Shown: piece after piece, positions 37,847 to 48,064 of the stretch
How the letters are laid out: every line of letters starts with the position of its first letter
Numbering within the stretch: the stretch's first letter is position 1
From: Alternaria dauci
Lineage: Eukaryota; Ascomycota; Dothideomycetes; Pleosporales; Pleosporaceae
Length of the DNA stretch: 64,000 bases
Assembly: GCF_042100115.1 (NCBI RefSeq)
Contig: NC_091274.1
Location: 372,001-436,000, forward strand
Direction of reading: 5' to 3'
The notes under the pieces: generated by a model
Database searches by the model: none
What the model saw: only the letters and a program-made list of their open reading frames with translations
Told to the model about the DNA's origin: nothing
Position numbers and translations under genes: made by a program

Positions 37847-40054
37847 ATAATCGCTTAGTCAGTTCTTAACCTTCTGATTTTACTTAGTGTAGTTAACGGC
37901 TACGTGTTATATTATTCGCATCATCAAACACATAGTAGTAGAGTAGAACATCTACTGCACCCAGAGCATGCATCGTCTACCAACAAGTCTGCTTCCTCGG
38001 CACCGTCGCCCCTCTTCAAACGAGATAACGATCTGAGCAATATGCAATGGATTAGACGTTGGGCAGCCATTGGTGACAGCTACACGGCTGATATCGGTGC
38101 CGGGAGGCCCCTTGGCCACAGAATCACCGCCGACAAAGTGGCTATTGCAGTGCCTAGGGGCCTGGAGGAAGTTTGCGATGACTGGAGATGTGCCAGGTGT
38201 GATATGGCGTATCCTAAAGTCATCGAGGCCCAGTTTGGCTCCCAGGTCGAGAAGGATGGTGGTTTCCAGTACCTCGCTTGCAGCGGCGACCGTTCAGAAC
38301 AGATCTACCAACAGGCCAAGGCTCTGAAAGGCGAGCTAGGCTTTGTCACATTCACTTCTGGTGGGAATGATCTTTGTCTGACCAAAATCATTGCGGACTG
38401 CATTATGCTTCCCTACGGCAAATCCACGGCTTGCGAGACGGTCATTGCAAGGGCTCAAAAAAATGTCAATTCAATCATCACAGACAACATCCTGCAGATC
38501 CTGGAAGGGCTTGACGAGAAGATGAACAAGGATGGCATCGTGGTTGTCAACAGCTGCGCCCAGTTCTTTGACACGACCGAAGACAATTGTGACCATCTGT
38601 CATGGGATATTGCCTGGTTTCTTCCGTTAGGTTCTACCTACTAGGCGCTGACCAAGGCTCGTCGCCATACTTTCAACCAGCTCGTCCTTGACATCAACAA
38701 GGCAATCCGCGACGCAGTGGACCAGGGAGCGGAGAGCGACAAGATTAATTATGGGGTTGGCTACGCCGAATGGGACGACTGGGTTTCGAAAGAGCTCGAT
38801 GCCCGAATGTGCTCACTGAGTAGCAATGGCGACTATCCAGACCCTAAACAGCCAAACATGCATTTTATCAAGCCCGACAAGCACCCCTGGGGTGGCTGGG
38901 GAAATGATTTCGAACTACAGGAGCTGCGCAAGCGCGATATGGATCTGGACGAACTGCTGAGCTCGACCAGACTCTCCAACTCGGAGAAACGCCGGGTCAG
39001 TCGCGTCAAGGCCATGATGGAGATTCGCGACAGGAACATTGAACGCACACTTTACGACTCAATTCTGTACAAGTCGCCTGACCCCCGTACTGCCGTCAGG
39101 CACAAGCTCGACCAGCGGGCGCCCTCGCCGCCAGGCTGCCCTAGAGACGGCGGTTTCAACATGACTCTTGGTATGGGCATGACCGACCGCGTGGGCCAGA
39201 ATGTGTGTATTCTCTACACTCACACGAGCGATTGGCAATGTTTTCCTCAATGATATGTGTAGTTTTACCCCAATGTAGCAGGTCACCTCACTATAGCCTC
39301 CTTTGCACTCGCCGAGCTCATGGACTTGCGCTCTATCGTCCTCGGTGTCGACTCGCCCGCATGCGAGGCGACTGTCAAGGATTAGTTTACTTGTTTCTCG
39401 AAGACTAGCAGCAAGTTCTACGTCAGTGGCAATCGCACCAAAGAGGACTACGAAGGCTTCTGCAGGGAGGTCGCAGAAAAGCATCCGTCCAATAAGATCA
39501 ACTGGAGCTATTTCAAGACGTACGACGAAGACACACCGGAAGAGCACGAGTACGTCGTCACACTAGGAAACGACGCTTCGGCATTTGATCAAGGCCAATG
39601 TGTCGATTCGATGAAGAAGCTCATTAATTCATGCGACACATCTGACAACCCGATGAACTGGAAAAGTGGGGGACGATACGTTCGTGACAACGGAGACCAC
39701 AAGTATGAGCTCCACCCTCGCCGCAATAATCGCCCCTGGCCACCACCAAGGAACCCTTACGGTCGATGCGAGGGCTGGTACAAGTTGCCTCATGGCAGAT
39801 ACAAGGTGGAGGGTGCCGGCTTCGCTACCTGGGACCACGGGAATAGGACTCTCAGGCCTAACATGGACGGCTGCTATGGTCTCGGCACTACGTTTTGGAA
39901 GTTTGAGTACTTTGACAATCCAGCTGATCATGATGGGCACGAATGGTACGCCACTTTCAGTACGCCGATCTGGGTTCGGGCGCGGTGTTGGGCCAACAAC
40001 AAGATTGTCAAGGCCGCAGGAGGGTGGACGAACGGCTGTAAGGGGAACGACTGA
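37847..40054 (+). pseudogene. secreted SGNH/GDSL hydrolase, RIP-type pseudogene
   Basis: One frame runs without any indel from about 37847 to the stop at 40052-40054. It is broken by TAG 38642, TGA 39251, TAG 39260 and TAG 39383, and by TAG 37856 upstream. All are explained by C-to-T change of CAG, CGA or TGG. The family is seen from AAIGDSYTA (nucleophile-Ser block, near 38070), TSGGND (near 38358) and YPNVAGH (His block, near 39266-39286). A C-terminal region of about 220 residues (39390-40054) is rich in Trp, Tyr and Gly and unassigned. Upstream of the only in-frame ATG (38042), the frame still reads a hydrophobic LNLLILLSVV segment and a KR site, so the original start was probably the codon now ATA at 37847 and the protein was secreted. 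It is the first gene beyond the transposon domain. Stop suppression or an unannotated intron cannot be excluded, but five stops make both unlikely. Confidence 0.85.
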
Positions 40055-40352
40055 GAGCGGACGCCGAGCTCGAGGCACGCTATCAGATATGGTTAGTGCT
40101 TGCGTCCATCCGTAGCTGTTTACGTGGCGTTGTTGGCCATATAGACGCCGGATCTTGTCCGGGTCAATAGGTGCATCTCCTGCGACAGTTTTTTGGTGAC
40201 CCCAAGTCAAATGCTACTCACGTACCATGCGAGCAAATATTGAGAGTCGTCAAATCGCTAATCATATTCAGTCCAACGCCATGCTGATGCTGAGAATCGT
40301 GCCGTAATATAGTACAGAGTCTTGGTATACACATCGTCCACCTCTTGCCAAT

Positions 40353-40829
40353 CTACTTGACCTCCTTCTCGAGTAATTCTTTCGCTTCGTTGACCTTTGT
40401 CGCGAGGTATGGGCTACCGCCTCGATCCGGGTGGTTCAGAAGCATGAGCGATCGGTGCTTCTTGCGTAGGAGTTCTTTCGTGATGCCGCGTTCGCTGGGT
40501 GTTGTCAGTCTCCTGGCTCTGGGCGGGCAGTATGAGTTGATAGACATACGGCATTTCTAATATCAGTGCGGCTTCTCTCCGTGTCATCTTGGGCTCAAAG
40601 CCGCCCTTGTAGTATCCACGTCCCAATGCTCCCGCACCACCACCTGATCTCCGTAATGCCACGAGTGCTGCGCGGCCCTGTTCACACCTGTCAGTGCACG
40701 TTCTACTTGATATCCAATCTTGTTGTGCAGTTCCATGACCAAATCGCCCATAACCGCCAATGCAAGGATGGAGAGGCATACAAAGAAAGCAGTGGCACCA
40801 GCGCCCAAGATCCACACCCAGGCAGACAT
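40353..40829 (-). CDS. PAM18: Pam18/Tim14, mitochondrial import motor J-protein
   Basis: Three exons (40782-40829, 40550-40677, 40353-40494) with GT..AG introns of 104 and 55 bp give 105 aa. Splicing restores the full family pattern: a short N-terminal membrane segment (residues about 4-24, interrupted by intron 1 after FF), a Gly-rich linker, [20 protein letters not shown] (38-57), and a J domain with HPD at 80-82 followed by [18 protein letters not shown]. In yeast and human this protein stimulates the Hsp70 of the PAM motor on the matrix side of TIM23; that role is inferred here from the very close match. The start at 40829 is the only ATG that gives the membrane segment. Intron 1 has a ctgac branch-point motif near its 3' end. 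The gene is divergent from RLP24. Confidence 0.93.
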
Positions 40830-41214
40830 GTCTCTTTCCTGTTCCCCGTACTATGTGGGCTCGGTTTCGCCCAGATTCAACGTGGCAGATGTTCGCGATG
40901 CGGAGGCGGATATCGGGGAGGGTCAGATGGATGCGTGGATGACGGCGGCGAGGTGGTGGGAAGGAAATTTGCGGAGGTGTCTCGGTCGACATGCATCGCA
41001 ATTGGCGGGCGAGAATGGCAGGTGGGTAGATGGGCACGGGCCACCCAAAATTTCGAGCCGGCCCAACTTCTCGAACTCCAACTCCACACCTTTTACACGA
41101 CGCCGCCTCACCACCGCCAACACCTGTGAAGCGTGGTCGGCCCTTGCACCTCCCGATCGCATACCCTCCTCATTGTAACAACAAGTGCGACCGTACTCGC
41201 GCCACTACGACAGG
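40830..41214. promoter_or_regulatory. shared upstream region of PAM18 and RLP24
   Basis: This is a 385-bp divergent intergenic region between the two start codons. It is GC-rich with no obvious TATA box. Open frames across it on both strands have no family resemblance. It probably acts as a bidirectional housekeeping promoter (inference from layout). Confidence 0.5.
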
Positions 41215-41893
41215 ATGAGAATCGAAACTTGCTACTTTTGCTCTTCGCCCGTGTACCCGTCAAAGGGTATAACATTTGGTATTAACCCCCGACACGGTAT
41301 CAAAACAGCTCTTTTTTCTAATCTACATAGTGCGCAACGATGCCAAGGCCTTCCGCTTCTGCAAGTCAAAATGCCACAAGAACTTCAAGATGAAGCGCAA
41401 CCCCCGCAAGCTCGCCTGGACAAAGTCTTTCCGTCGCGCGCACAACAAGGAAATGACTGTCGACTCGACCCTTACCTTCGCCCAGCGCCGTAACGTGCCC
41501 GTGCGATACAACCGCGATCTCATCCAGACCACCCTCAAGGCCATGGGCCGTGTATCCGAGATCCGGCAGAGGAGAGAGCGCGCCTTCTACAAGGCCCGCA
41601 TGCGTGGCAACAAGCAGAGGCAGCGTGAGGAGGACAGGAAGTTGGTTGAGGAGAACCAGCATCTTCTGCCGCCGAGCGAGAGATTCGCCAAGGACGAGGT
41701 TGAACAGGAGGACATGGAGGTCGACGTGCAGAAGGTCAAGGACAAGGTTGCGGCTAGGAGGAAGGAGCTTGAGGCTGAGGAGAGCGACCTCAGCGAGCTT
41801 GAGGAGACGACGCCCAAGACGAGGAGCAAGACTAAGAAGATGATGAAGAGGAAGGTTGGTGGCGGTGTTGAGGCTATGGATGTTGACGAGTAG
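41215..41893 (+). CDS. RLP24: RLP24, 60S ribosome biogenesis protein (L24e-like)
   Basis: Exon 1 is 41215-41278, the intron is 41279-41330 (52 bp, gtatta..catag), and exon 2 is 41331-41893, giving 208 aa. Splicing recreates the L24e zinc-ribbon: C6 and C9 in [18 protein letters not shown], then C32 and C36 in [12 protein letters not shown], followed by the RLP24-typical [18 protein letters not shown] and [15 protein letters not shown]. The C-terminus is acidic and basic, predicted coiled, and ends in KRKVGG..MDVDE. RLP24 is slightly longer than ribosomal L24 and in yeast occupies its place on pre-60S particles, recruiting the AAA-ATPase Drg1. The C-terminal extension distinguishes it from RPL24. 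Start choice is fixed by the zinc-ribbon. Confidence 0.95.
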
Positions 41894-42303
41894 GACTCCG
41901 TCGCACTATCCACATAGTCATGGAGTTTGGCGTCCCTCATTATGGTAGATTACGGACATGATTTCGATACCACAGCAAAAGCATGTTTCAAGCCAAAAAA
42001 ATTTCGTGCTTTCAGTTTTGCGCACTATCAAGATGAGATCGCTGTAGCTTACATTCAGCCTCTAGAATTCACGTCTGGACTTTGGACGAATGGGAAAATC
42101 TCGCCAGGAAACTTACAACAATTAACACAGTTCCAGTACACAAAGCATACGTTGTCCCGCCTCTTCACGAGAACCTCGGCTCCTGCACAGAGTGCGGGGT
42201 ATAACCACACCTTGACCCTGCTTTGCCGACAAGTTTGTATCCTTGCTGTTTTGGATGCCTTTCTGCGAGAGGGCTGTATTTGCACCTCTTCTCCATACGC
42301 AAC
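41894..42303. other. intergenic, no gene seen
   Basis: This is a 410-bp gap between RLP24 and the GST-like gene, in the same direction. I see no conserved frame and no RNA gene. It would hold the RLP24 3' end and the next promoter. Confidence 0.5.
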
Positions 42304-43462
42304 ATGGCGCAATCAACTGATCATCCACCCGTGGTCCTTTTCGGCTATGATTCGAGCCCTTTCACAAACAAAGTCAGACTAGCACTACGCATCAAACAGA
42401 TACCATTTTGTAAGCCATCTCTCTATTCGTGATATTCCGAGCGCACAGCACTCGCGACTAACCGTTGGTTCCAAAGCATATGTCATTGTCCCATCGATAC
42501 TACCCCGACCTCTCCTAACATCAACCTTTGGCCTCCAATATCGCAAGATCCCCATCCTCGCCATCGGCAGGGACATCTACTGCGACACTTCGCTCATCAT
42601 CGAGGCACTGGAACACTTTTTCCCGCCGGACAAGGGTTGGGCTACTGTATATCCGCAGATCGAGGGTGTAAGCGAATGGGCCTATCGTGGGCTTGTGCGG
42701 GGTTTTGCGAGCTTCTGGACTGACAAGCCACTATTCCGGACCACTTCTGGATTGATTCCTTCCACCGTCTGGGCGTCAGACTTTGGTAAAGATCGTGCGC
42801 AGCTCATTGGACATGCGCTTTCGCCTGAGAAGCTGCACTCCAAAATACCAGTTCATCTGTCAGACTTGGATCTGCACTTCTCCATGTTGGAACCTATGTT
42901 TAGGTCAGGTACTTGGGCTTTGCCGACCAGGGCGCCATCGCTGGCTGACATAAGTCTTTACTATCAATTGAGATGGGGCATCGATATCGCCGCCGGGAAA
43001 GGAATAGGCAGTCTGAGTGGTGGGCAGGTAGATGATACAGACGATGATATCGTGGGAAAGGTGTTCAATGAGGAGAGATATCCAGGATTGATGCGTTGGC
43101 TCAATGCGTTCGAAGCGCACGTGGATGCTCTACCGGATGTACAAACAACAGTTCGGGAAGATAATACCGGATGGAAGGACACGTTGAGACGAACATCTTT
43201 GCTACGCAATGAGGACTTGCTCGTTCCTACACCGGCTGGACAACATACCTCTCTCGATAGGCAAAGGGGCCTGGTACCAGGTGTGGGTCTAAGCATCGTG
43301 CCTGATGACACCGGCCGTGGCAATCCTACGGTAGGTATGTTGGTCAAAATTGGAAGTGAAGAGGTGGTCGTCAAGCCGGACGAGCAGGGTGAACTAGACG
43401 TCAGGATTCATTTTCCCCGTCTGGGGTTTCTCTTGAAGACAAAGAGTGGAAGCAAAATGTAG
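42304..43462 (+). CDS. glutathione S-transferase-fold protein
   Basis: Exon 1 is 42304-42409, the intron is 42410-42476 (67 bp, gtaagc..aaag), and exon 2 is 42477-43462, giving 363 aa. The N-terminal thioredoxin-like GST domain reads VVLFGYDSSPFTNKVRLALRIKQIPF, then after the splice SYVIVPSILPRP and the GST substrate-strand motif KIPILAIGRDIYCDTSLIIEAL (about residues 62-85). The middle (about 100-245) is an all-helical C-terminal domain with a typical ADISLYYQLRWG helix. A beta-rich tail (about 285-363) is unusual for classical GSTs but known in a fungal subgroup. No Cys replaces Ser in SSPF. Substrate and glutathione dependence are unknown. It converges on the next gene with only 38 bp between stops. 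Confidence 0.82.
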
Positions 43463-43500
43463 TATCAATAAAGCTAAAAGTATGTAGATGTCTGTAGCTT

Positions 43501-45717
43501 CTATGCGATGACTATACCCCGGCCCTGTCCTTCTATCCTGCCAAACGCTCCAGAGAATTCGCTGGCAGACCGAGCCACCGCCACTTCTTCGCCTGTTTCA
43601 GCGTAGAAACCAGCCGCAGCATATCGCAAACTAGGCGAGCCATGCGACTGCACGACGCCGAACGCGAAGTCCTTGTCATTTGGATGTGGCTGTAAGACCT
43701 TGCCATTTTCCCAATGCTCGTCTTTTACCTCGAACGCGACCACATCCTCCTCACTACGCGATTCTCGCATATAAGCTGAACTCAGGAACATGATGTCTGC
43801 AGCCAATGGATTGAACCATCCTACAAGCCTCTTGCCGCACAGAGCAGCCATAACTACACCGCTGGGGCTTTCTCCGATCAATGCCATGCTCATGTATGGA
43901 TACACCGCCCATTGATGTGTTGGACCAGTTGGTTGAGTGAGGGTGGCCGCATGGTTGCTTTCAGTTGGCAATTCGAAATGCACTCCTCCGCCTTCGCTCG
44001 CCATCAGATCTCCATCTGCGCTTTCAGCATTTAGATCGACGATTGGAAGGTCAACGACAGCGATTTTCGAGATACTCTCCGGGTCGTCTGTTGTACGAAC
44101 AAGAGGTAGTGCCAATACTGAGATGGGTCCGAGAACACCAACCAGTCGAGGAAGTGGTGACATGGTACTGAAGATCTTGCGACGGCCGTTGTACATTGCA
44201 GACAACACATAAAGCACGTGAGCCCGGCTGGCTTTTCCATCTCTCCGCAAGGATCGACCCAGCTGAGTGCACATAGCCAGAAACGCAGTACTGTGTACAC
44301 CCCAGATGCCGTGAAAGAAAGCCGCGGGTTCCACGAGATCGAAACATAGAATTGGTCTCAGGAGTCGATAGTAGAACCCGAAGATGAATGCTTGATACTT
44401 GAAAAACACAGGAGTGTATTCCACATCGCGTAGCACAGTTGCGCCGTCAACTCGAAGTAAATAGTCTGGTGCAACATGATTCTGGAGCCATCGGGAACTG
44501 TCTGGTGGCTCTCCTACTAGGATCCACTCCAACGTCTTAAGGATCTTCTCGGTGTCTGTAGGAAAGCCCTGATCGGCGAGCATGCCAATATGCGGGTCGT
44601 ATCGTTTGCTGACTCGTGCACTAGAGGAAACTTCAAGAGTATAGTAAACCTCGCTCGTAGATCCATATGGTAGCTCCGCTTTGCCGACTAATGTCAGATC
44701 ATCGGCGGCCTTTGCTCCAGACTCCCAGGCTTGCAGCATGGCACCCTCTAACGGTCGACCGACCCCCAGGACGTCTATCATTGATTCCGGTTTATCGCGA
44801 GGCCAGGAAATTTGAAGTGGTCTTGAACCGAGTCCTCTTGGGACTTGTTCTGCGCTGGATCTGAAGCCTCCAATTATACGGCCTTCGCGGTGATATATCA
44901 CACAAGCTTGCCCTTCGTGTGTAGGGTGTCCATCGGTACACAAATCAAGCCTGACTTTTCCCCAGGCCTCAGCAATGGAGAAGGTGATGGGAGACATGAC
45001 GCTAAATACTGTCGGATCCCCTCTGAGGAGCCAAACAAGAAGATTTTGTGTATCTGCCATCTCTGCTTCATTGAGTTGAGGAATAGCGTGTATCGGGTGC
45101 TGATCGAGCACGCCATTGGACAGGCTCTTGTGCATCTCACTTTTGATCGAGAATGCTATGTTTCTAGCACACCCGAAAGATCTCCACGACTCTATGTTTT
45201 TCTTGATGGTTATCCTCAGTGCAGCTACGATGTCGTCCTCGCGAGCCAAAGCCTCAACGAAGACCCGGATGAGTAGTTCCTGAATGACGCTTGAGGGCAA
45301 GCACCCGTCCAAGGCCGAAACAATAGCGACCATGATCCATGTGAATCTGTCTACCCCGCCGCTAGTGTCTTCCCTCTTTTTCCTCTGATGCGTCTTTGGT
45401 AAGGGCGATTCAGTTGGTGAGTTTTCCACGATGTTGCCTTTTTTCTTCGTGCCGCGGTGAACGAACTGTACTTGAGGCCATCGTTTTTCCATCTCGACTG
45501 CATCTACGAGGCCACGCCGTCTGAATAGGGCCTCTCGATCTTCACCAAGAACCTCAAATAGGTCATCGTCGTTTTGTCCTGCTCGAACAAAGTTGCCGAA
45601 CCGTTTGCCCAAGTCGACACACAAGGCTATGTCTGAAATCGATAAGCCCAGCTGAAGAAGGCCGCCGGTGCCTGCGATGATCGAGAGAGCCATCACTAGT
45701 TGCGTTGAAGAAGTCAT
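43501..45717 (-). CDS. conserved fungal protein of unknown function, 738 aa
   Basis: A single uninterrupted frame encodes 738 aa. The N-terminus (residues 1-60) is hydrophobic then ISDIALCVDLGKRFGNFVRAG, followed by EDREALFRRRGLVD. From memory, this opening resembles a widespread Pezizomycotina family of large uncharacterised proteins, but I know no function or named domain. A low-complexity basic and acidic linker lies near residues 90-118 (KKKGNIVENSPTES). The hydrophobic stretch near 125-145 (FTWIMVAIVSALDGCLP) could be membrane-associated or buried. There are no catalytic motifs that I can defend. Coding quality is good: long frame, normal composition, no introns needed. It is convergent with the GST-like gene and divergent from the FAD monooxygenase across a 1-kb gap. 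Confidence 0.78.
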   Translation of the reverse strand: MTSSTQLVMALSIIAGTGGLLQLGLSISDIALCVDLGKRFGNFVRAGQNDDDLFEVLGEDREALFRRRGLVDAVEMEKRWPQVQFVHRGTKKKGNIVENSPTESPLPKTHQRKKREDTSGGVDRFTWIMVAIVSALDGCLPSSVIQELLIRVFVEALAREDDIVAALRITIKKNIESWRSFGCARNIAFSIKSEMHKSLSNGVLDQHPIHAIPQLNEAEMADTQNLLVWLLRGDPTVFSVMSPITFSIAEAWGKVRLDLCTDGHPTHEGQACVIYHREGRIIGGFRSSAEQVPRGLGSRPLQISWPRDKPESMIDVLGVGRPLEGAMLQAWESGAKAADDLTLVGKAELPYGSTSEVYYTLEVSSSARVSKRYDPHIGMLADQGFPTDTEKILKTLEWILVGEPPDSSRWLQNHVAPDYLLRVDGATVLRDVEYTPVFFKYQAFIFGFYYRLLRPILCFDLVEPAAFFHGIWGVHSTAFLAMCTQLGRSLRRDGKASRAHVLYVLSAMYNGRRKIFSTMSPLPRLVGVLGPISVLALPLVRTTDDPESISKIAVVDLPIVDLNAESADGDLMASEGGGVHFELPTESNHAATLTQPTGPTHQWAVYPYMSMALIGESPSGVVMAALCGKRLVGWFNPLAADIMFLSSAYMRESRSEEDVVAFEVKDEHWENGKVLQPHPNDKDFAFGVVQSHGSPSLRYAAAGFYAETGEEVAVARSASEFSGAFGRIEGQGRGIVIA

Positions 45718-46716
45718 CTCGGCAATATCTGGATTTCGAGCTCATGACACAAGACACTAAGACTCCCTAGGCTCCACGACAGGCTTACACGTAAAGGACA
45801 AGTGGTGTCTCAAAAGGATGGTAACAGCGGATGTGGGGATGACCAAGGCTGGCGAGCCTGCCTTGTTGCGTCACCGGTGAACCAGATAACCGGTATGTAG
45901 TGATTGGCAGTAATCTGACAGCCACAGATGCGACGTGGTCCTGCATTGTGAAGTTTAACCAGACCGGCTCATTGGTCCAACCAACGTTGCGAGAACAGCA
46001 CGACTTCTTAGTGGTTATTGAAGCTCATCGTTATTACCGAATTCTGTCGGGAATTGTGATTTACTTTTACAAGGGTAAATGCGGACACAGATTGGCCCTC
46101 GACAACCAGAACGTAGGAACAGTGATCGGTATTGTTGACTTCGCCAATGTGTTAACGAACAACAATGTACTGCGCAACCCGCCAACCAGAATATACGGAG
46201 ATGCTTTTGCGCTCGACGTGTGGCAAATCCTACCATGTGTGTAGAGCCACAAGGCTGTGTAGCATGCAGCCTCTACACATAGTTACGCGCGCAAAAGTCT
46301 CGATGCTGGTAGGTCCCATAATACAAGGCTGTGGTCCACATCATGGTATTTTCGTGTGAGCCGGACAAAGCGCGTCTGGATGTCGAAGTGAGCGCGTTGG
46401 TGTGGCAAGTAACTGACTGGAAGAGATGTGGTTCGAGTGAAGACAGACTAGCGTCATCGCGATACCGCACGCACGTGGTGAAAACGCGCTAGTCCTGGCG
46501 CACGGACAAGATACTTGTTCCATCCCGCATGCCGAACATCCCAGCGCTCCTAGCCATGACCTCCTTCTTCGAGATAGTCGGGCTGCGGGACGGGTAAAGC
46601 GCAGCTTGATGCGCCTCCCGCGGGCACGGCCATGTCGTCCCACACTCAAGTGACGATGCGAACTTTCTGTCCGACCTGAAAGCACCCAAACCCTTACTGA
46701 GGTGCCGACCAAACCA
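45718..46716. other. intergenic, 1 kb, no supported gene
   Basis: This is a divergent gap upstream of both the 738-aa gene and the FAD monooxygenase. A plus-strand frame at 45900-46244 (114 aa) has no signal peptide or recognisable motif, and I do not call it. No tRNA or strong repeat is seen. Confidence 0.5.
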
Positions 46717-48021
46717 ATGGCTATGAATGGGACCAAGGACCTCCACATCCTGATCGTGGGAGCTGGAACAAGCGGCCTACTCATTGCACAGGGACTGAAG
46801 AAGGTATGCGATGCAGTTCCATGACCATCTCATACGCACATCACTGACACCACCACTTAGGCAAACATTTCTTTCTCCATCTTCGAATCCGAGACCTCAA
46901 CGACGTACCAAACGCGCCCACGAGAATGGGGTATGACACTGCATTGGGGCAGCTTCCACATTGCTTCATGTCTCCCAATTGGACTCGCAAACCGCATCCA
47001 CGAAGCCTTTGCCGACCCGACCCAGGACTCAGCCTCCGCCACAGGCCTATCGGTATACAATGGTGAAACGGGCGAGCGCATATTCGAAATCGCGGCGGAT
47101 AAACCTTGTCGAGTTAGCCGTAGGAAGATGCGCAACTTGTTCAGCGAGGGTTTAGACGTACAATACGGGAAGAAATTCACCGGTGCAGCGGTCGGTGACG
47201 ACAACAAGGTGACGGTAACATTCGAAGACGGCAGCACAGCGACCGGCCACGTGCTGGTAGGCTGCGACGGCGCAAAGTCGCGAGTCCGCGAAACCATCGT
47301 CGGCACAGAAGCAGCAAAACTTACCAATGCATCCGTCAGCATGTTCAACTTTCCCTACAAGTTCGATGCCGACCTCGCCAAGCGCATACGGGATATGAAT
47401 CCCCTCTTCATCACAAGCATACACCCAAGTCACGGCACCATGTTCTGGCTGTCCATACAAGACGTGCCTGACCCCTCCGACCCCGCGACATGGACATTCC
47501 AAGTCCTGCAATCGTGGCTGGACTCCAGTGTGCCTGCCGACGTGGATTTGTCCAGTCCCGAAGGACGCATGTTGCTCTTCAAGAGGCGCACAGAAGAATA
47601 TGCTGAGCCTTGGCTGTCTGCTGGTCGAGCTGTTGACCCTGCTACCGTACTTCCCCTCGACAAAGGCACGTTCTGGGAAAAAGCTGCCAAATGGGACAAC
47701 AAGGGTGGAAAGATGACGCTCTGTGGTGATGCTGCGCATCCTATGACGCCGCACAGAGGACAAGGTCTCAACAACGCGCTGCAAGATGCGGCAAATTTTG
47801 TCGCTGCTATGCGCAAGGTTCACGGCTCTCCTGAGCAGGGACAGGCTCTCAAACAGGCTGTTGATGAGTATGATACTGAAGTCTTGGAGCGCGGTATGTT
47901 GGAAATGAACATCTCGCTCAAACAGACTCTTTTCATTCACGATTGGGATACGCTGATGCAGAGTCCGATGGTGAAGATAGGTTTGCGTCAGGCGGAGAAA
48001 GGTACTCAAAATACATCTTAG
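46717..48021 (+). CDS. FAD-dependent monooxygenase (salicylate hydroxylase-like)
   Basis: Exon 1 is 46717-46803, the intron is 46804-46860 (57 bp, gtatgc..cttag), and exon 2 is 46861-48021, giving 415 aa. The Rossmann FAD motif GAGTSG is at residues 15-20 (ILIVGAGTSGLLIAQ), the DG motif is at about 164-165 in GCDGAKSRVRE, and the second FAD-binding GD motif is at about 318-319 in LCGDAAHPMTPHRGQGLNNALQDA. This is group A flavoprotein hydroxylase architecture, NAD(P)H-dependent, usually acting on aromatic or secondary-metabolite substrates. The substrate is not predictable. ATGs at 46717 and 46723 are both in frame, and I used the first. It ends 43 bp from the convergent M14 peptidase gene. 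Confidence 0.9.
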
Positions 48022-48064
48022 CGCGAAAATAAAGTTATTATTTCATCTCAGCATGCAGATTTCC

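Noticed and set aside
37904..38041. GTG at 37904 as the start of the SGNH hydrolase
   Set aside because: Nuclear fungal genes start at ATG. The frame continues upstream into a leader-like segment, so GTG is internal.
40566..41129. 187-aa plus-strand frame across PAM18 and its upstream region
   Set aside because: Antisense shadow of PAM18 exons. The spliced minus-strand gene explains the region fully.
45900..46244. 114-aa plus-strand frame in the gap before the FAD monooxygenase
   Set aside because: No recognisable motif, no leader, and no start context or splice logic. It lies in a divergent promoter region.
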